Position numbers and translations under genes: made by a program
Notes under the pieces: generated by a model
Told to the model about the DNA's origin: nothing
Database searches by the model: none
What the model saw: only the letters and a program-made list of their open reading frames with translations
Part shown: positions 24,204 to 33,988 of the stretch, piece after piece
Layout: each line of letters begins with the position of its first letter
Numbering within the stretch: the stretch's first letter is position 1
NCBI RefSeq assembly: GCF_963674565.1
Contig: NZ_OY771430.1
Coordinates: 3,472,001-3,536,000, forward strand
Source: an uncultured Carboxylicivirga sp.
Lineage (GTDB): Bacteria; Bacteroidota; Bacteroidia; Bacteroidales; Marinilabiliaceae
Length of the DNA stretch: 64,000 nucleotides
Reading direction: 5' to 3'

Positions 24204-25991
24204 ATGAAGAACATACGTAACTTTTGCATCATAGCCCATATCGACCATGGTAAAAGTACCCTGGCAGACCGCTTATTGGAATTTACCAAAACAGTTTCAG
24301 ATAAAGATCTTCAGGCTCAGGTTCTGGATGATATGGATCTGGAACGAGAGCGAGGCATCACCATTAAGAGTCATGCCATACAAATGGACTATGAATACAA
24401 TAATGAAAAATACGTTCTAAACCTGATTGACACCCCGGGACACGTTGACTTTTCATATGAAGTATCAAGATCGATTGCTGCCTGTGAAGGAGCTTTATTG
24501 ATTGTTGATGCAACACAGGGTATCCAGGCACAAACTATTTCCAATCTTTATCAGGCCATTGAACACGATTTGGAAATTATTCCTATCCTTAATAAAATGG
24601 ACTTACCTAATGCCATGCCTGAGGAAGTGGAAGATCAGATTATAGACCTGATTGGTTGCGATCGTGAAGATATTATCAGAGCCAGTGGTAAAACCGGAGA
24701 AGGTGTTGAAAATATTCTTGAAGCATTAATCCACCGTGTGCCGGCTCCGGTTGGTGATCCTGATGCTCCGCTTCAGTGTTTAATTTTCGACTCTGTTTTC
24801 AACTCTTTTCGTGGTATCATCGCATACTTTAAAGTAGTAAACGGAAGCATCAGCAAAGGAGACCTGGTTAAGTTCTTTAACACTGGCAAACAATATGATG
24901 CCGATGAAATTGGTGTACTTCGCCTTACCATGGAACCCCGAAAAGAACTGAGTACAGGTGATGTAGGTTATATCATTTCAGGTATTAAAACCAGTAAGGA
25001 AGTGAAAGTGGGTGATACCATTACCCACGTTAAAAATAGCTGTAGCAAAGCCATTTCAGGTTTCGAAGAAGTAAAACCGATGGTATTTGCAGGTGTTTAT
25101 CCGATTGACGCTGAAGACTATGAAGATTTGCGCGCGGCAATGGAAAAACTTCAGTTGAATGATGCTTCATTGACTTACGAACCGGAATCATCAGCTGCCC
25201 TTGGATTCGGTTTCCGATGTGGATTCTTAGGTTTGCTGCATATGGAGATTATACAGGAGCGTTTGGATCGTGAATTTGATATGGCGGTAATTACTACTGT
25301 ACCAAACGTACCCTATATCGCACACACCAAAAAAGGTGAAATAATCCATATTCACACACCATCCGAGTTGCCTGAGCCGACTGTACTGGATCATGTGGAA
25401 GAACCGTATATCAAGGCTTCGGTTATTACTAAAGCTGATTACATTGGAAGTATCATGTCGCTTTGTTTGAATAAGCGAGGTACTTTAATGAAACAACATT
25501 ACCTGACAGCCGACCGAGTTGACTTGGAATTTGATATGCCATTGGCCGAGATTGTATTCGACTTTTATGACAAGTTGAAAAGTATTTCTAAAGGATATGC
25601 ATCCTTTGACTATCATCAAACAGGTTTCCGAGCTGCCAAACTGGTTAGATTGGATATTCTGCTAAATGGTGAAAGTGTAGATGCTCTATCATCGCTTATC
25701 CACTTCGATAATGCTCAGACTTTTGGCCGTCGTATGTGTGAGAAATTAAAAGAGCTGATACCTCGTCAACAGTTCGATATTGCTATTCAGGCTGCCATTG
25801 GTGCTAAAGTTATTGCCCGCGAAACAGTAAAAGCAGTTCGTAAAGATGTAACTGCCAAATGTTATGGTGGTGACATCTCACGTAAACGTAAACTATTGGA
25901 GAAACAGAAGAAAGGTAAAAAGCGTATGAAGCAGGTAGGTAATGTGGAAGTTCCACAAAAAGCCTTTCTGGCAGTACTTAAGCTTGACTAG
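24204..25991 (+). CDS. lepA: Elongation factor 4 (LepA)
   Basis: The 595-residue translational GTPase has the P-loop AHIDHGKSTLADRL at residues 11-24, DTPGHVDFSYE at about 77-87, and NKMDLPNA near 129. The LepA-specific C-terminal domain is present (GGDISRKRKLLEKQKKGKKRMK near 555-575). EF4 binds ribosomes and promotes back-translocation or helps initiation under stress. It is a single gene between its own promoter and terminator. Length is normal. Confidence 0.97.
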   Translation: MKNIRNFCIIAHIDHGKSTLADRLLEFTKTVSDKDLQAQVLDDMDLERERGITIKSHAIQMDYEYNNEKYVLNLIDTPGHVDFSYEVSRSIAACEGALLIVDATQGIQAQTISNLYQAIEHDLEIIPILNKMDLPNAMPEEVEDQIIDLIGCDREDIIRASGKTGEGVENILEALIHRVPAPVGDPDAPLQCLIFDSVFNSFRGIIAYFKVVNGSISKGDLVKFFNTGKQYDADEIGVLRLTMEPRKELSTGDVGYIISGIKTSKEVKVGDTITHVKNSCSKAISGFEEVKPMVFAGVYPIDAEDYEDLRAAMEKLQLNDASLTYEPESSAALGFGFRCGFLGLLHMEIIQERLDREFDMAVITTVPNVPYIAHTKKGEIIHIHTPSELPEPTVLDHVEEPYIKASVITKADYIGSIMSLCLNKRGTLMKQHYLTADRVDLEFDMPLAEIVFDFYDKLKSISKGYASFDYHQTGFRAAKLVRLDILLNGESVDALSSLIHFDNAQTFGRRMCEKLKELIPRQQFDIAIQAAIGAKVIARETVKAVRKDVTAKCYGGDISRKRKLLEKQKKGKKRMKQVGNVEVPQKAFLAVLKLD

Positions 25992-26010
25992 ACAAACATT
26001 ATATATTACA

Positions 26011-26046
26011 AAAGCGCAAGGAATTAATTCTTTGCGCTTTTTTTTT
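26011..26046 (+). terminator. Intrinsic terminator after lepA
   Basis: A 15-bp stem AAAGCGCAAGGAATT/AATTCTTTGCGCTTT with one G-T pair is followed by a run of T. It lies between convergent genes, and its A-rich left flank may also stop minus-strand transcripts. Confidence 0.9.
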
Positions 26047-26084
26047 AAAATTTATTCTCAATCTAATTTGATATAGAGTACCAA

Positions 26085-26564
26085 CTACTTAAGCTTATTG
26101 AGTGTTTTAAAGAACCATTGCTGTCTTTTAATTGTATGCATGATAAGTAATACCGAAAGAACAACACCAACTTTATCATGTATTTCAATAATTTCTTTTC
26201 TCAATCCTTCATCCCCTTTACTCATAAATATCATCCAGGAAATAAAACCGCTAATTGAAACAATCAGGAATACAATACTTAACGCAATAACCTGTAAGTT
26301 TCTCTTAAAAAGTTTTTTATTAATTATTGTTTTCAACCATTTCCCATGTAAGGCCCAGTGACAGATGATGAATATTAAAAATAAAACTACCGACGCTTTA
26401 TGCACCTCTGTCCAATTCTTATAATTTAAGCCAAAAATCTTAACTCCGTAGTTCATTACATAATTTTGACCTATATGATAATTTAGCTGAATTAATATAC
26501 CTGACAAAACAGTTGAAAGTCCGGTAATAAATATGATAATATTAACGATTAGTTGATTAATCAT
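26085..26564 (-). CDS. DUF4405-type membrane protein, possible b-type cytochrome
   Basis: The 159-residue protein has four membrane helices (residues about 4-26, 54-75, 89-112 and 128-147). Histidines lie at or near helix ends: H55, H69 and H73 in helix 2, and H129 and H143 in helix 4. This is the pattern of DUF4405 proteins, which resemble di-haem cytochrome b subunits. Its start overlaps the end of the ferredoxin gene by eight bases, so translation is coupled. I infer that the ferredoxin passes electrons to or from a membrane haem in this protein, linking a cytoplasmic reductant to the quinone pool. No catalytic partner is encoded nearby, so the electron acceptor is unknown. Confidence 0.8.
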   Translation of the reverse strand: MINQLIVNIIIFITGLSTVLSGILIQLNYHIGQNYVMNYGVKIFGLNYKNWTEVHKASVVLFLIFIICHWALHGKWLKTIINKKLFKRNLQVIALSIVFLIVSISGFISWMIFMSKGDEGLRKEIIEIHDKVGVVLSVLLIMHTIKRQQWFFKTLNKLK

Positions 26565-26805
26565 TTTTATGCCCTCCTTGTTTTAAAATGACTTGAGAAG
26601 CACATACGTTAACACATCTCATACAACCAACACATTTATCGCCTCTAACTACATTTACATGTTTATGCCATAAAATATTAACACCACTCAGAACTTTATT
26701 TGAACACACAGATATACAATTCCAACATGCAATGCACTTATCAAATTCTATTTTTATATACGATGTTTGCTTGCTCATTTGTCTTTTTAGGACAAAACTC
26801 ATCAA
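26557..26805 (-). CDS. 2[4Fe-4S] ferredoxin-type protein
   Basis: The 82-residue protein carries two complete CxxCxxCxxxC motifs (CIACWNCISVC and CVGCMRCVNVC), each able to bind half of two [4Fe-4S] clusters. The spacing between them, about 28 residues, is slightly long for a classical bacterial ferredoxin. An in-frame ATG at 26778 (MSKQTSYIKIEF) would shorten the N-terminus by nine residues and may be the true start. The gene overlaps the DUF4405 gene downstream, and a Crp-like regulator lies 41 bases upstream. It probably acts as the electron-transfer subunit of the DUF4405 membrane protein. Confidence 0.85.
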   Translation of the reverse strand: MMSFVLKRQMSKQTSYIKIEFDKCIACWNCISVCSNKVLSGVNILWHKHVNVVRGDKCVGCMRCVNVCASQVILKQGGHKND

Positions 26806-26846
26806 ACAATAGCCTTTCTACGATAACAAATGTTAATAAATCAGAG

Positions 26847-27431
26847 TCACTTTCGGTTTCTTATCCTGCTAAGAGAGATAGGTGTAATACCTAAATAGGA
26901 TGCGATATAGTGTTGAGGTACCCGTTTGATTATTTCCGGGTGAGTCTTAAGTAAATTATTGTAGCGTTCTTGAGGTGAGTCCTTTATTCGTGATAGAAAT
27001 AATTGCGAATAAATATTAAACCGCTGAAAGATTAACTTATGAAATTGATCTTTCAAATCAGGATTAGACTTAACAAACGACTCAAAATCTCCTTTAGAAA
27101 TAGAATAGATTGTTGATAATTCAATGCTTTCTATGGTAAAAAGACTTGGTTTGTTATTTATAAAACTATCAATTGAAGCCACTGCCTGATTCTCAAAAAA
27201 GAATTGGAAAGTAATGTCTTTACCATCTTTATTAAACCATTCACGCAGGCAACCTCTTTTAATAAAAAAGATATTGGATGCAACTTCTCCCTCTCTGAGC
27301 AAAATAACTTTGGGTGATATTTCCTTTTTAATTGCAAGCTCCTTAAAATAATCCCAAATCGTTTGATAATACTTTATGCTATCAAGATGCCTTCTGCTCA
27401 TTATTTGAGAATCTTCAAAATTTGAAACCAA
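26847..27431 (-). CDS. Crp/Fnr-family transcriptional regulator
   Basis: The 194-residue protein has an N-terminal cyclic-nucleotide-binding-like beta barrel (VILLREGEVASNIFFIKRG near residues 43-61) and a C-terminal winged helix with QHYIASYLGITPISLSRIRNRK as the recognition region. It lacks the four cysteines of Fnr, and the phosphate-binding cassette of true cAMP receptors is not evident, so the ligand is unknown. This is common for the many Crp paralogues of Bacteroidetes. It is immediately upstream of the ferredoxin/DUF4405 pair and 38 bases after the response regulator, all on the minus strand, and probably controls that pair. Confidence 0.9.
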   Translation of the reverse strand: MVSNFEDSQIMSRRHLDSIKYYQTIWDYFKELAIKKEISPKVILLREGEVASNIFFIKRGCLREWFNKDGKDITFQFFFENQAVASIDSFINNKPSLFTIESIELSTIYSISKGDFESFVKSNPDLKDQFHKLIFQRFNIYSQLFLSRIKDSPQERYNNLLKTHPEIIKRVPQHYIASYLGITPISLSRIRNRK

Positions 27432-27469
27432 TATAACTCAAACTACCCGCACATTTTAATCAGCTTTTT

Positions 27470-28819
27470 TCAAAATCCACTAGATTCCTTATCCTTCTTC
27501 AATAGATTGTAAATGGTCGACTTTCCCATATCCAGTTTATCAGCCACCAGTAATACATTGTTATTATATTTTTTCAGATAATGACGAATAATCCTTTCAG
27601 TATACTCTTTCAAAGTCATTTCCTCATTAAAAAGATCTTCTTCTGATTGCGTTGAGTTAAAAATAATGTGCTCCTGATCGATAATATTGGAATTTGTCAT
27701 TACAGCTCCTAATTCAACAACTGCTTTTAATTCACGAACATTACCCGGAAACCGGTGACTCAATATCTTTTTCTTGGCAGCTGGTGTCAGCTCCAGTTTC
27801 TCCAATCCATTTTCTTTACAAAAAGCTGTAATAAAGTGCTGAGTGAGCAAAAGTGTGTCATTCCTCCTATCTTTCAAAGGAGGAAGGTGAATCGGTAAGC
27901 CCAATAATCGATAATATAAATCCTCACGAAAATTACCTCCACGCACTTCTTCTGCTAAATCCTTATTGGTTGCGGTTATGATACGGGTATTAATTTTAAT
28001 AACTGCATTTCCTCCAACACGCGTTATTTCACGTTCCTGAAGCACACGTAAGAGCTTAACCTGCAAATTAAAATCCATCTCCCCTATCTCATCCAGAAAA
28101 ACAGTACCTCCATCAGCTTCTTCAAACTTTCCTTTTTTAGAAGTGATGGCTCCTGTAAATGCACCTTTTTCGTGACCAAAAAGCTCGCTCTCGATCAATT
28201 CTTTAGGAATGGCTCCCATATTAACTGCAATAAACGGACTGTCTTTACGGGGTGAGTTATAATGAATGGTTTTTGCAATTAATTCCTTACCAGTACCAGT
28301 CTCACCATAAACCGAAACATTTATATTGGGTACTTTAATGGCCTTATCTATCAATGCAAAAACCTCTTTAATAGCCGGGCTGTCGCCAATAATGGCATTC
28401 TTATACTGGTATTTATTACTGATTTCAGACTTTAGCTGACTAATCTCGTTCTTAAGATTCTTGTTTTTACGGATGTTTTGAATACTGTGTAAGAGTCGAT
28501 CCTTAATATTCTCATCCTTTGTTATGTAATCGTATGCACCTTCCTTCAGAAGTTGAACAGCAGTAGAGATATCATCCTGACCAGAAATCACAATTACATC
28601 GATCTCAGGATTAAAACGCTTAATTTTTTTCAGAATTTCATTACCTGTAAAATCAGGCAATCCCAAATCAAGAGTTACTACATCAGGATTGTCATTTAAA
28701 TTTCTGATAAAATCCTTACCGTTAAAATAAGACTGTACCTCATAATCAGGATTGAGCTTCAAAGTGTGTTCAATCAGTTTATTAAACACCTTATCATCCT
28801 CAATAACATTAATTCTCAT
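27470..28819 (-). CDS. NtrC-type sigma-54 response regulator
   Basis: The 449-residue protein has a receiver domain (residues 1-118) with phospho-acceptor D51 and acidic pocket E7-D8, an AAA+ domain with Walker A GETGTGKE at 172-179 and GAFTGA at 219-224, and a short C-terminal helix-turn-helix (VADKLDMGKSTIYNLLKK). It should activate sigma-54 promoters when phosphorylated. No histidine kinase is adjacent, so it is an orphan here; the nearest kinase (35667-37085) is 7 kb away. The 38-base gap to the Crp-like gene allows co-transcription with the redox pair. It diverges from porW. Confidence 0.94.
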   Translation of the reverse strand: MRINVIEDDKVFNKLIEHTLKLNPDYEVQSYFNGKDFIRNLNDNPDVVTLDLGLPDFTGNEILKKIKRFNPEIDVIVISGQDDISTAVQLLKEGAYDYITKDENIKDRLLHSIQNIRKNKNLKNEISQLKSEISNKYQYKNAIIGDSPAIKEVFALIDKAIKVPNINVSVYGETGTGKELIAKTIHYNSPRKDSPFIAVNMGAIPKELIESELFGHEKGAFTGAITSKKGKFEEADGGTVFLDEIGEMDFNLQVKLLRVLQEREITRVGGNAVIKINTRIITATNKDLAEEVRGGNFREDLYYRLLGLPIHLPPLKDRRNDTLLLTQHFITAFCKENGLEKLELTPAAKKKILSHRFPGNVRELKAVVELGAVMTNSNIIDQEHIIFNSTQSEEDLFNEEMTLKEYTERIIRHYLKKYNNNVLLVADKLDMGKSTIYNLLKKDKESSGF

Positions 28820-28939
28820 GATTCAATATCTTTGGTCCGTTCAATAACCAACCCTTACGAATGGTTTGCAATTCAGCGATAATTGGTAAATTTAGAAATT
28901 GTTTTTACTCTATAGGGCAATTTTTGTGTTTTAATGAAA

Positions 28940-28947
28940 TATTTTTG
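28940..28947 (+). promoter_or_regulatory. -7 box upstream of porW
   Basis: TATTTTTG is a perfect TAnnTTTG match, 43 bases before the ATG chosen for porW. A matching -33 TTG at the usual spacing is not clear. Confidence 0.4.
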
Positions 28948-28990
28948 CTCAAATTGAGTTTTAATCTTGATTAAGAAGACGTCGCATTAC

Positions 28991-31900
28991 ATGATATATA
29001 GAAGAACCGGTTTTATACTTATTGTAATATTAGTGCTGGTTGGCTGTAGCACAAAAAAAAATACATGGCTAAGCCGTAACTACCATAATCTGACAGCCTA
29101 TTACAATGTCTATTTCAATGGCAAAGAAGCCCTCAATGCAGGTGTTAAATCCATCAGGGATGGTTATAACAATGATTATAGCCGTATTCTTCCTATGTAT
29201 GAGTCATCTGATGAGAGTGCAATTGGTGTGGCAACAAGCAACATGGAACGGGCTATCGAAAAAGGGGGAAAACTGATTAAAAAACATTCCATTACCGCCA
29301 AACCAAAGAAAAAATCCGGATCAAAAAGTACCCGATCCGCAGAATTTTATTCACAAAAAGAATATAATGAGTGGGTTGATGATGCTTACCTTTTGATTGG
29401 TAAAGCTCAGTTTTACAAACATGATTTTTTACCTGCTATACGAACTTTTCAATATATCATTCGTGAATACAATAATAAGCCTGCTCAGTACGAAGGGCTT
29501 ATATGGCTTGCCAGGGCATATACTGAATACCAGGATTACATAGGAGCTTTGTCGGCTCTTGAAAGCTATGATTTGGGAGGCAATGCTCCGATAGATTTAT
29601 ATGGAGAGTATATGGCTGCTTATGCTAATTTATTGCTGAAGCAGGGAAAATATCCCGAAGCCATTCCTTACCTTAAAAATAATATTGCCAACAATGTGAA
29701 CCGTAAACAACGACTTCGGTTTACATACATCCTGGGACAGCTTTATCTCGAAACAGATCAGAAAAAAGAAGCTGTCGAAGCTTTTACATATGTTGCCAAA
29801 AACAGTCCGGATTACGAAATGACATTTAATGCAAAAGTGATCAAAGCTTCTGTACTCTATAAAGATGCCGACATTGCAACCGTTAAAAAAGAACTGACCA
29901 AGCTTCGTAAGGATAAAAAGAACAAAGAATATCTTGATCGTATCTACTGGGCTTTCGGACAGGTATCTGAACAGGAGAACGACCTCGACGAAGCGTTGGC
30001 TTATTATATTAAATCGATTAATAGCAGTATTGATAATAATGATCAGAAAGCTCAATCGTATATTGATGCCGCCGAAATATATTATAATCGTTTCGAATAT
30101 CCCGATGCCTATTACTATTATGATAGCGCGCTGATGGTGATTAACAAAAACGTTGAATCATATGACGAATTAGTTGAACGACATGCTGGTTTAAGTGGCT
30201 TGGTTGAAAATATTCTCATTGTTGAGAACCAGGATAGTTTACAACGTCTGGCAGATATGAGTGAACCGGTTTTACTTGCATATCTTGATGACATCATTGC
30301 CAAAAAGAAGAAGGAAGAAGAAGAACGATTAGAGCGCGAGCGAAAAGAAAAAGAAGATTCTGAAGATCCGTTTTTCCTACAGAACAGTCAAAGCAATGTT
30401 AATTCAACCCAAACAGGTGGTAAATGGTATTTTTATAACCAGGTATCGAAAGCTTCTGGTAAAACAGAATTTCAGAAACGTTGGGGTAAGCGTAAGTTAG
30501 AAGATAACTGGAGACGAAGCGATAAGAGTAAAAACATGGATGAGGATTTGATGCCTGAAGATCCATTTGATGCCCCGGAGAATCCACTCGCTGATGCATT
30601 ACGTAAAAATGAAGATGATGATGCAGAGCAGGAAGACTCACCATCAACTACTTCGTCAGGTAATATTCCTACTCGTCAGCAATTGATGGAAGACATTCCG
30701 CTCACTCCTGAAGCAAGGGCAACCTCAGATGATAAGATTGAAACCTCGTTGATGGAGATGGGGCTTTTATTTATGGATCGTCTGGAGAATTACCCAAAAT
30801 CGATAGAATCTTTAGAGGACTTACTGAAACGATATCCTGAAGGTAGAATGAGAGATCAGGCATTAGTGGCTCTATATAATGCTTACCGACTTAATGGAGA
30901 TGAGGCCGGTATGGCATCAACGCGTCGAAGACTGGAAACAGAATTCCCAGACAGCCGTTTTGTAACTTACCTGAACGATCCTGATTTCTTTAATAAGTTG
31001 GATAAAATTAAGAAAGAACAGGATCTTGCCTACGAAAAAACATATGAAGACTTTCTTTTTGGTCGTTTTATCGATGTAATAGAAAAAAGTAGTGATGTAA
31101 TTGAATCAAAGAATGATAATCCTTTATTGCCTAAATATTATCTATTAAGAGCCTTATCACAAGGAAAACTGGGCAATACAGGTTTCTTCAGAAGCGATCT
31201 TGACTCATTAATCATTAAAGCACCTGGAACAGACGAATCTGCATTAGCGGAACAGTTAATTAAGCACCTTGAAGAAGGAAAGACTCCCGTTCAAGGCACA
31301 TTATTTTCAGCATCGCCAAAGGGAACAAAAACAAGTTCTGATATCAACAATCTCTCCGGTGAAGGTAGAACATCAGCTGACCAAATTCAATTTGTTTATA
31401 CCGAAAATGAGCCTTATGAATTAGTGGTTATGCAGATTGAGAATGCTAATGTCAACCGTGCAATTTACAATGTGGCAGATTATAACTTCTCACGTTACTT
31501 ATTGCACGATTTCGAAATAAAGGAGCAAACGTTGATCAATGGAGACAGAGCCATCATCGTAAGTGGTTTTAAAAACAAAGGTGAGGCAATGGACTATTTC
31601 TATTCGTTGCGCGAGAGACCCGAGTTTTTCAAATTTGACTTCTTTAAAGACAACATTGCGGTTATCTCTCAATCAAATGCCAATAAGTTCTACTTATCAG
31701 GCCTGATAAAGGAATACATGGAATTCTTCAACACTTACTATCTGACCATGGTTACGAAAAAAGAGCTGGACAAAGTAAGAAAAGAAGAACCTGAAATTGA
31801 TGAAAGTACTTCAAAACAAGAGGAAGAAAAAGTTGAAGAAATAATTGAAACAACTGCTGAACATCCAAAAGAAACAACGGAAGTTGAAGAAAATAAAGCA

Positions 31901-32362
31901 AGCGATAAAGCAGAAGAAGCAGCCAGTATTACAACATCACCTGTTGCTGATTCAACTAAAACTGAAGAAGTAGAGCAACCGGAAAAACCAAAACGAAGAT
32001 CTATTTATAGCTATGCTCCGGATACGACACATAACATTATCGTAATAATTGAGAAAACACGGTTGGATTACAATAGACTAAAAACAATCTATACCAATTT
32101 CGCACGTAACAAGTTTGGAAACCGATTAAAAGTAGATTTGATTGATCTTGGCACCAATTATCGTGCTTTAAATATTGCGGGATTCAATAACGTAGATGAA
32201 GCCAAAGGATTTATTGGTGAAATTAACTCTAATGATTTTCTTACGCGGGATATTATTCGAAAGGAACACTATATTTGGAGTATATCACCAGCGAATCTTG
32301 AAATTCTGTTGAAGAGACCAACTCTCAGATCTTATGAAATGTTCTATAAAGATTATTATTAG
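28991..32362 (+). CDS. porW: Type IX secretion lipoprotein PorW/SprE
   Basis: The 1,123-residue lipoprotein starts at ATG 28991 rather than the in-frame TTG at 28967, because the lipobox LVGC then falls at residues 16-19 as in the family. The mature N-terminus (CSTKKNTWLSRNYHNLTAYY) is the SprE/PorW signature. The N-terminal half contains several tetratricopeptide-like repeats, the middle (about residues 470-580) is charged and low in complexity, and a Glu/Lys/Thr-rich stretch (about 930-1010) precedes a conserved C-terminal domain. PorW is an outer-membrane lipoprotein needed for type IX secretion and gliding, linking the translocon to the periplasmic ring. The porX gene starts 17 bases after its stop. 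Confidence 0.92.
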   Translation: MIYRRTGFILIVILVLVGCSTKKNTWLSRNYHNLTAYYNVYFNGKEALNAGVKSIRDGYNNDYSRILPMYESSDESAIGVATSNMERAIEKGGKLIKKHSITAKPKKKSGSKSTRSAEFYSQKEYNEWVDDAYLLIGKAQFYKHDFLPAIRTFQYIIREYNNKPAQYEGLIWLARAYTEYQDYIGALSALESYDLGGNAPIDLYGEYMAAYANLLLKQGKYPEAIPYLKNNIANNVNRKQRLRFTYILGQLYLETDQKKEAVEAFTYVAKNSPDYEMTFNAKVIKASVLYKDADIATVKKELTKLRKDKKNKEYLDRIYWAFGQVSEQENDLDEALAYYIKSINSSIDNNDQKAQSYIDAAEIYYNRFEYPDAYYYYDSALMVINKNVESYDELVERHAGLSGLVENILIVENQDSLQRLADMSEPVLLAYLDDIIAKKKKEEEERLERERKEKEDSEDPFFLQNSQSNVNSTQTGGKWYFYNQVSKASGKTEFQKRWGKRKLEDNWRRSDKSKNMDEDLMPEDPFDAPENPLADALRKNEDDDAEQEDSPSTTSSGNIPTRQQLMEDIPLTPEARATSDDKIETSLMEMGLLFMDRLENYPKSIESLEDLLKRYPEGRMRDQALVALYNAYRLNGDEAGMASTRRRLETEFPDSRFVTYLNDPDFFNKLDKIKKEQDLAYEKTYEDFLFGRFIDVIEKSSDVIESKNDNPLLPKYYLLRALSQGKLGNTGFFRSDLDSLIIKAPGTDESALAEQLIKHLEEGKTPVQGTLFSASPKGTKTSSDINNLSGEGRTSADQIQFVYTENEPYELVVMQIENANVNRAIYNVADYNFSRYLLHDFEIKEQTLINGDRAIIVSGFKNKGEAMDYFYSLRERPEFFKFDFFKDNIAVISQSNANKFYLSGLIKEYMEFFNTYYLTMVTKKELDKVRKEEPEIDESTSKQEEEKVEEIIETTAEHPKETTEVEENKASDKAEEAASITTSPVADSTKTEEVEQPEKPKRRSIYSYAPDTTHNIIVIIEKTRLDYNRLKTIYTNFARNKFGNRLKVDLIDLGTNYRALNIAGFNNVDEAKGFIGEINSNDFLTRDIIRKEHYIWSISPANLEILLKRPTLRSYEMFYKDYY

Positions 32363-32379
32363 TTAAGAAAGGGAAAGTT

Positions 32380-33936
32380 ATGAGTGACAGCAACATAAAA
32401 ATTCTATGGGTAGATGATGAAATAGAGCATTTACGGGCACACATCATGTTTCTGAAAGAAAAAGGTTATACCGTTGAAACATCTACAAATGGTCAGGATG
32501 CTCTTACAATGGTTGAGAAGAGTTTTTATGATCTTATCTTTCTGGATGAAAACATGCCAGGCTTATCCGGTCTCGAAACACTTAACTTCTTAAAAGAGCT
32601 TCGTTCTGAAATTCCGGTTGTGATGATCACCAAAAGTGAAGAAGAAGATATCATGGATCAGGCCATCGGCAATAAAATAGCTGATTACCTTATTAAACCT
32701 GTGAATCCAAGACAAATCCTTCTTACCATCAAAAAGAATCTTAACACCAAAGAGCTGGTAACCAAAACAACCACTTCGGGCTACCAGTCACAATTTGGGA
32801 AAATTGCACTTAAAATAAACGACTCGTTTACATATAAAGATTGGGTTGAAGTTTACAAACGCATCATCTATTGGGAGCTTGAATTGGAACAGGGAGATGG
32901 TGCCATGGACGAAGTGCTTCGCATGCAGAAAAATGAAGCAAACCAGTCGTTTACAAAATTCATCAAAAAAAATTACATCGAATGGTTAAATAACGAAGAT
33001 GATGCACCATTGATGTCACATCACCTGATTAAAAACAAAGTATTGCCCCTTCTCGATCAGGGTAAAAAAGTTTTCTTTATCGTGATAGATAACTTCCGAT
33101 ACGATCAGTGGGAAGTACTAAAAAGGGTTATTTCATCAGATTATTTGATTGAAGAGGAAACTCCTTTTTACAGCATATTACCTACAGCGACCCAATATGC
33201 ACGTAACTCAATTTTCTCAGGCCTTTTACCTTCTCAAATTAAAAAGATGTTCCCTCAGTTTTGGGTTGATGAAGATGAAGAAGAAGGCAAAAACCAATAC
33301 GAAGAAGAATTATTAGGTACTTTATTTGATCGATTCAGAAAAAAAGCAAGTTACAGCTATCATAAAATAACAGACAACGAAGGCGGCAAAAACATGCTGG
33401 ATAATCTCCATAGTCTTTTGGAAAATGATTTAAATGCGATTGTTTTTAATTTTGTGGATATGCTCTCTCATGCCCGCACCGAAGTTAAAATGATTAAAGA
33501 GCTTGCTCGCGACGAAGCAGCTTACCGATCACTAACCTTATCTTGGTTCAACCATTCTTCGTTAAAAGAATTACTTCAGCGTTTAAAAGAAGAAGACGTT
33601 ACAATCATCTTGACTACCGATCACGGAACAACACGTGCTCAGAATCCTGTTAAAGTTATTGGTGATCGCAATGTAAACACCAATTTACGCTATAAGCAAG
33701 GAAAAAATCTTGCCTATAAAGAAAAAGAGGTATTTGAAATTAAGCAACCTGACAAAGCCTTTTTACCAAAGTTGAATGTTTCAACAACATACATTTTTGC
33801 CTGCAACAACGATTTTTTTGCCTATCCTAATAATTACAATCATTACGTAAGTTATTATCGCGATACCTTTCAGCATGGTGGTATTTCACTTGAAGAAATG
33901 ATAATTCCTTGTTCCCAGTTAAAAGGCCGAAAATAA
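32380..33936 (+). CDS. porX: Type IX secretion response regulator PorX with PglZ phosphatase domain
   Basis: The 518-residue protein has a CheY-like receiver (residues 1-120; phospho-acceptor D56, conserved T85 and K106), a helical linker, and a PglZ/alkaline-phosphatase-superfamily domain from about residue 205. Metal and nucleophile candidates are visible: D237 in VIDNFRYD, T271 in LPTATQYARN, D360 and H364 in NFVDMLSH, D414-H415 in LTTDHGTT, and H499. PorX is the cytoplasmic regulator of the type IX secretion system, thought to act as a phosphodiesterase and to control por gene transcription through its interaction with an ECF sigma factor. It has no DNA-binding domain. It is co-transcribed with porW. 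Confidence 0.94.
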   Translation: MSDSNIKILWVDDEIEHLRAHIMFLKEKGYTVETSTNGQDALTMVEKSFYDLIFLDENMPGLSGLETLNFLKELRSEIPVVMITKSEEEDIMDQAIGNKIADYLIKPVNPRQILLTIKKNLNTKELVTKTTTSGYQSQFGKIALKINDSFTYKDWVEVYKRIIYWELELEQGDGAMDEVLRMQKNEANQSFTKFIKKNYIEWLNNEDDAPLMSHHLIKNKVLPLLDQGKKVFFIVIDNFRYDQWEVLKRVISSDYLIEEETPFYSILPTATQYARNSIFSGLLPSQIKKMFPQFWVDEDEEEGKNQYEEELLGTLFDRFRKKASYSYHKITDNEGGKNMLDNLHSLLENDLNAIVFNFVDMLSHARTEVKMIKELARDEAAYRSLTLSWFNHSSLKELLQRLKEEDVTIILTTDHGTTRAQNPVKVIGDRNVNTNLRYKQGKNLAYKEKEVFEIKQPDKAFLPKLNVSTTYIFACNNDFFAYPNNYNHYVSYYRDTFQHGGISLEEMIIPCSQLKGRK

Positions 33937-33970
33937 TTGATGACTTTTTCGTTTCCAAAGATTATTTTTG
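33937..33970 (+). promoter_or_regulatory. Candidate promoter of tsaE-ald
   Basis: TTG at 33937-33939 is followed after 23 bases by a perfect TAnnTTTG box (TATTTTTG, 33963-33970), ending 18 bases before the tsaE ATG. The spacing equals that of the lepA promoter candidate. Confidence 0.5.
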
Positions 33971-33988
33971 CAGACACAATAGTATGAT

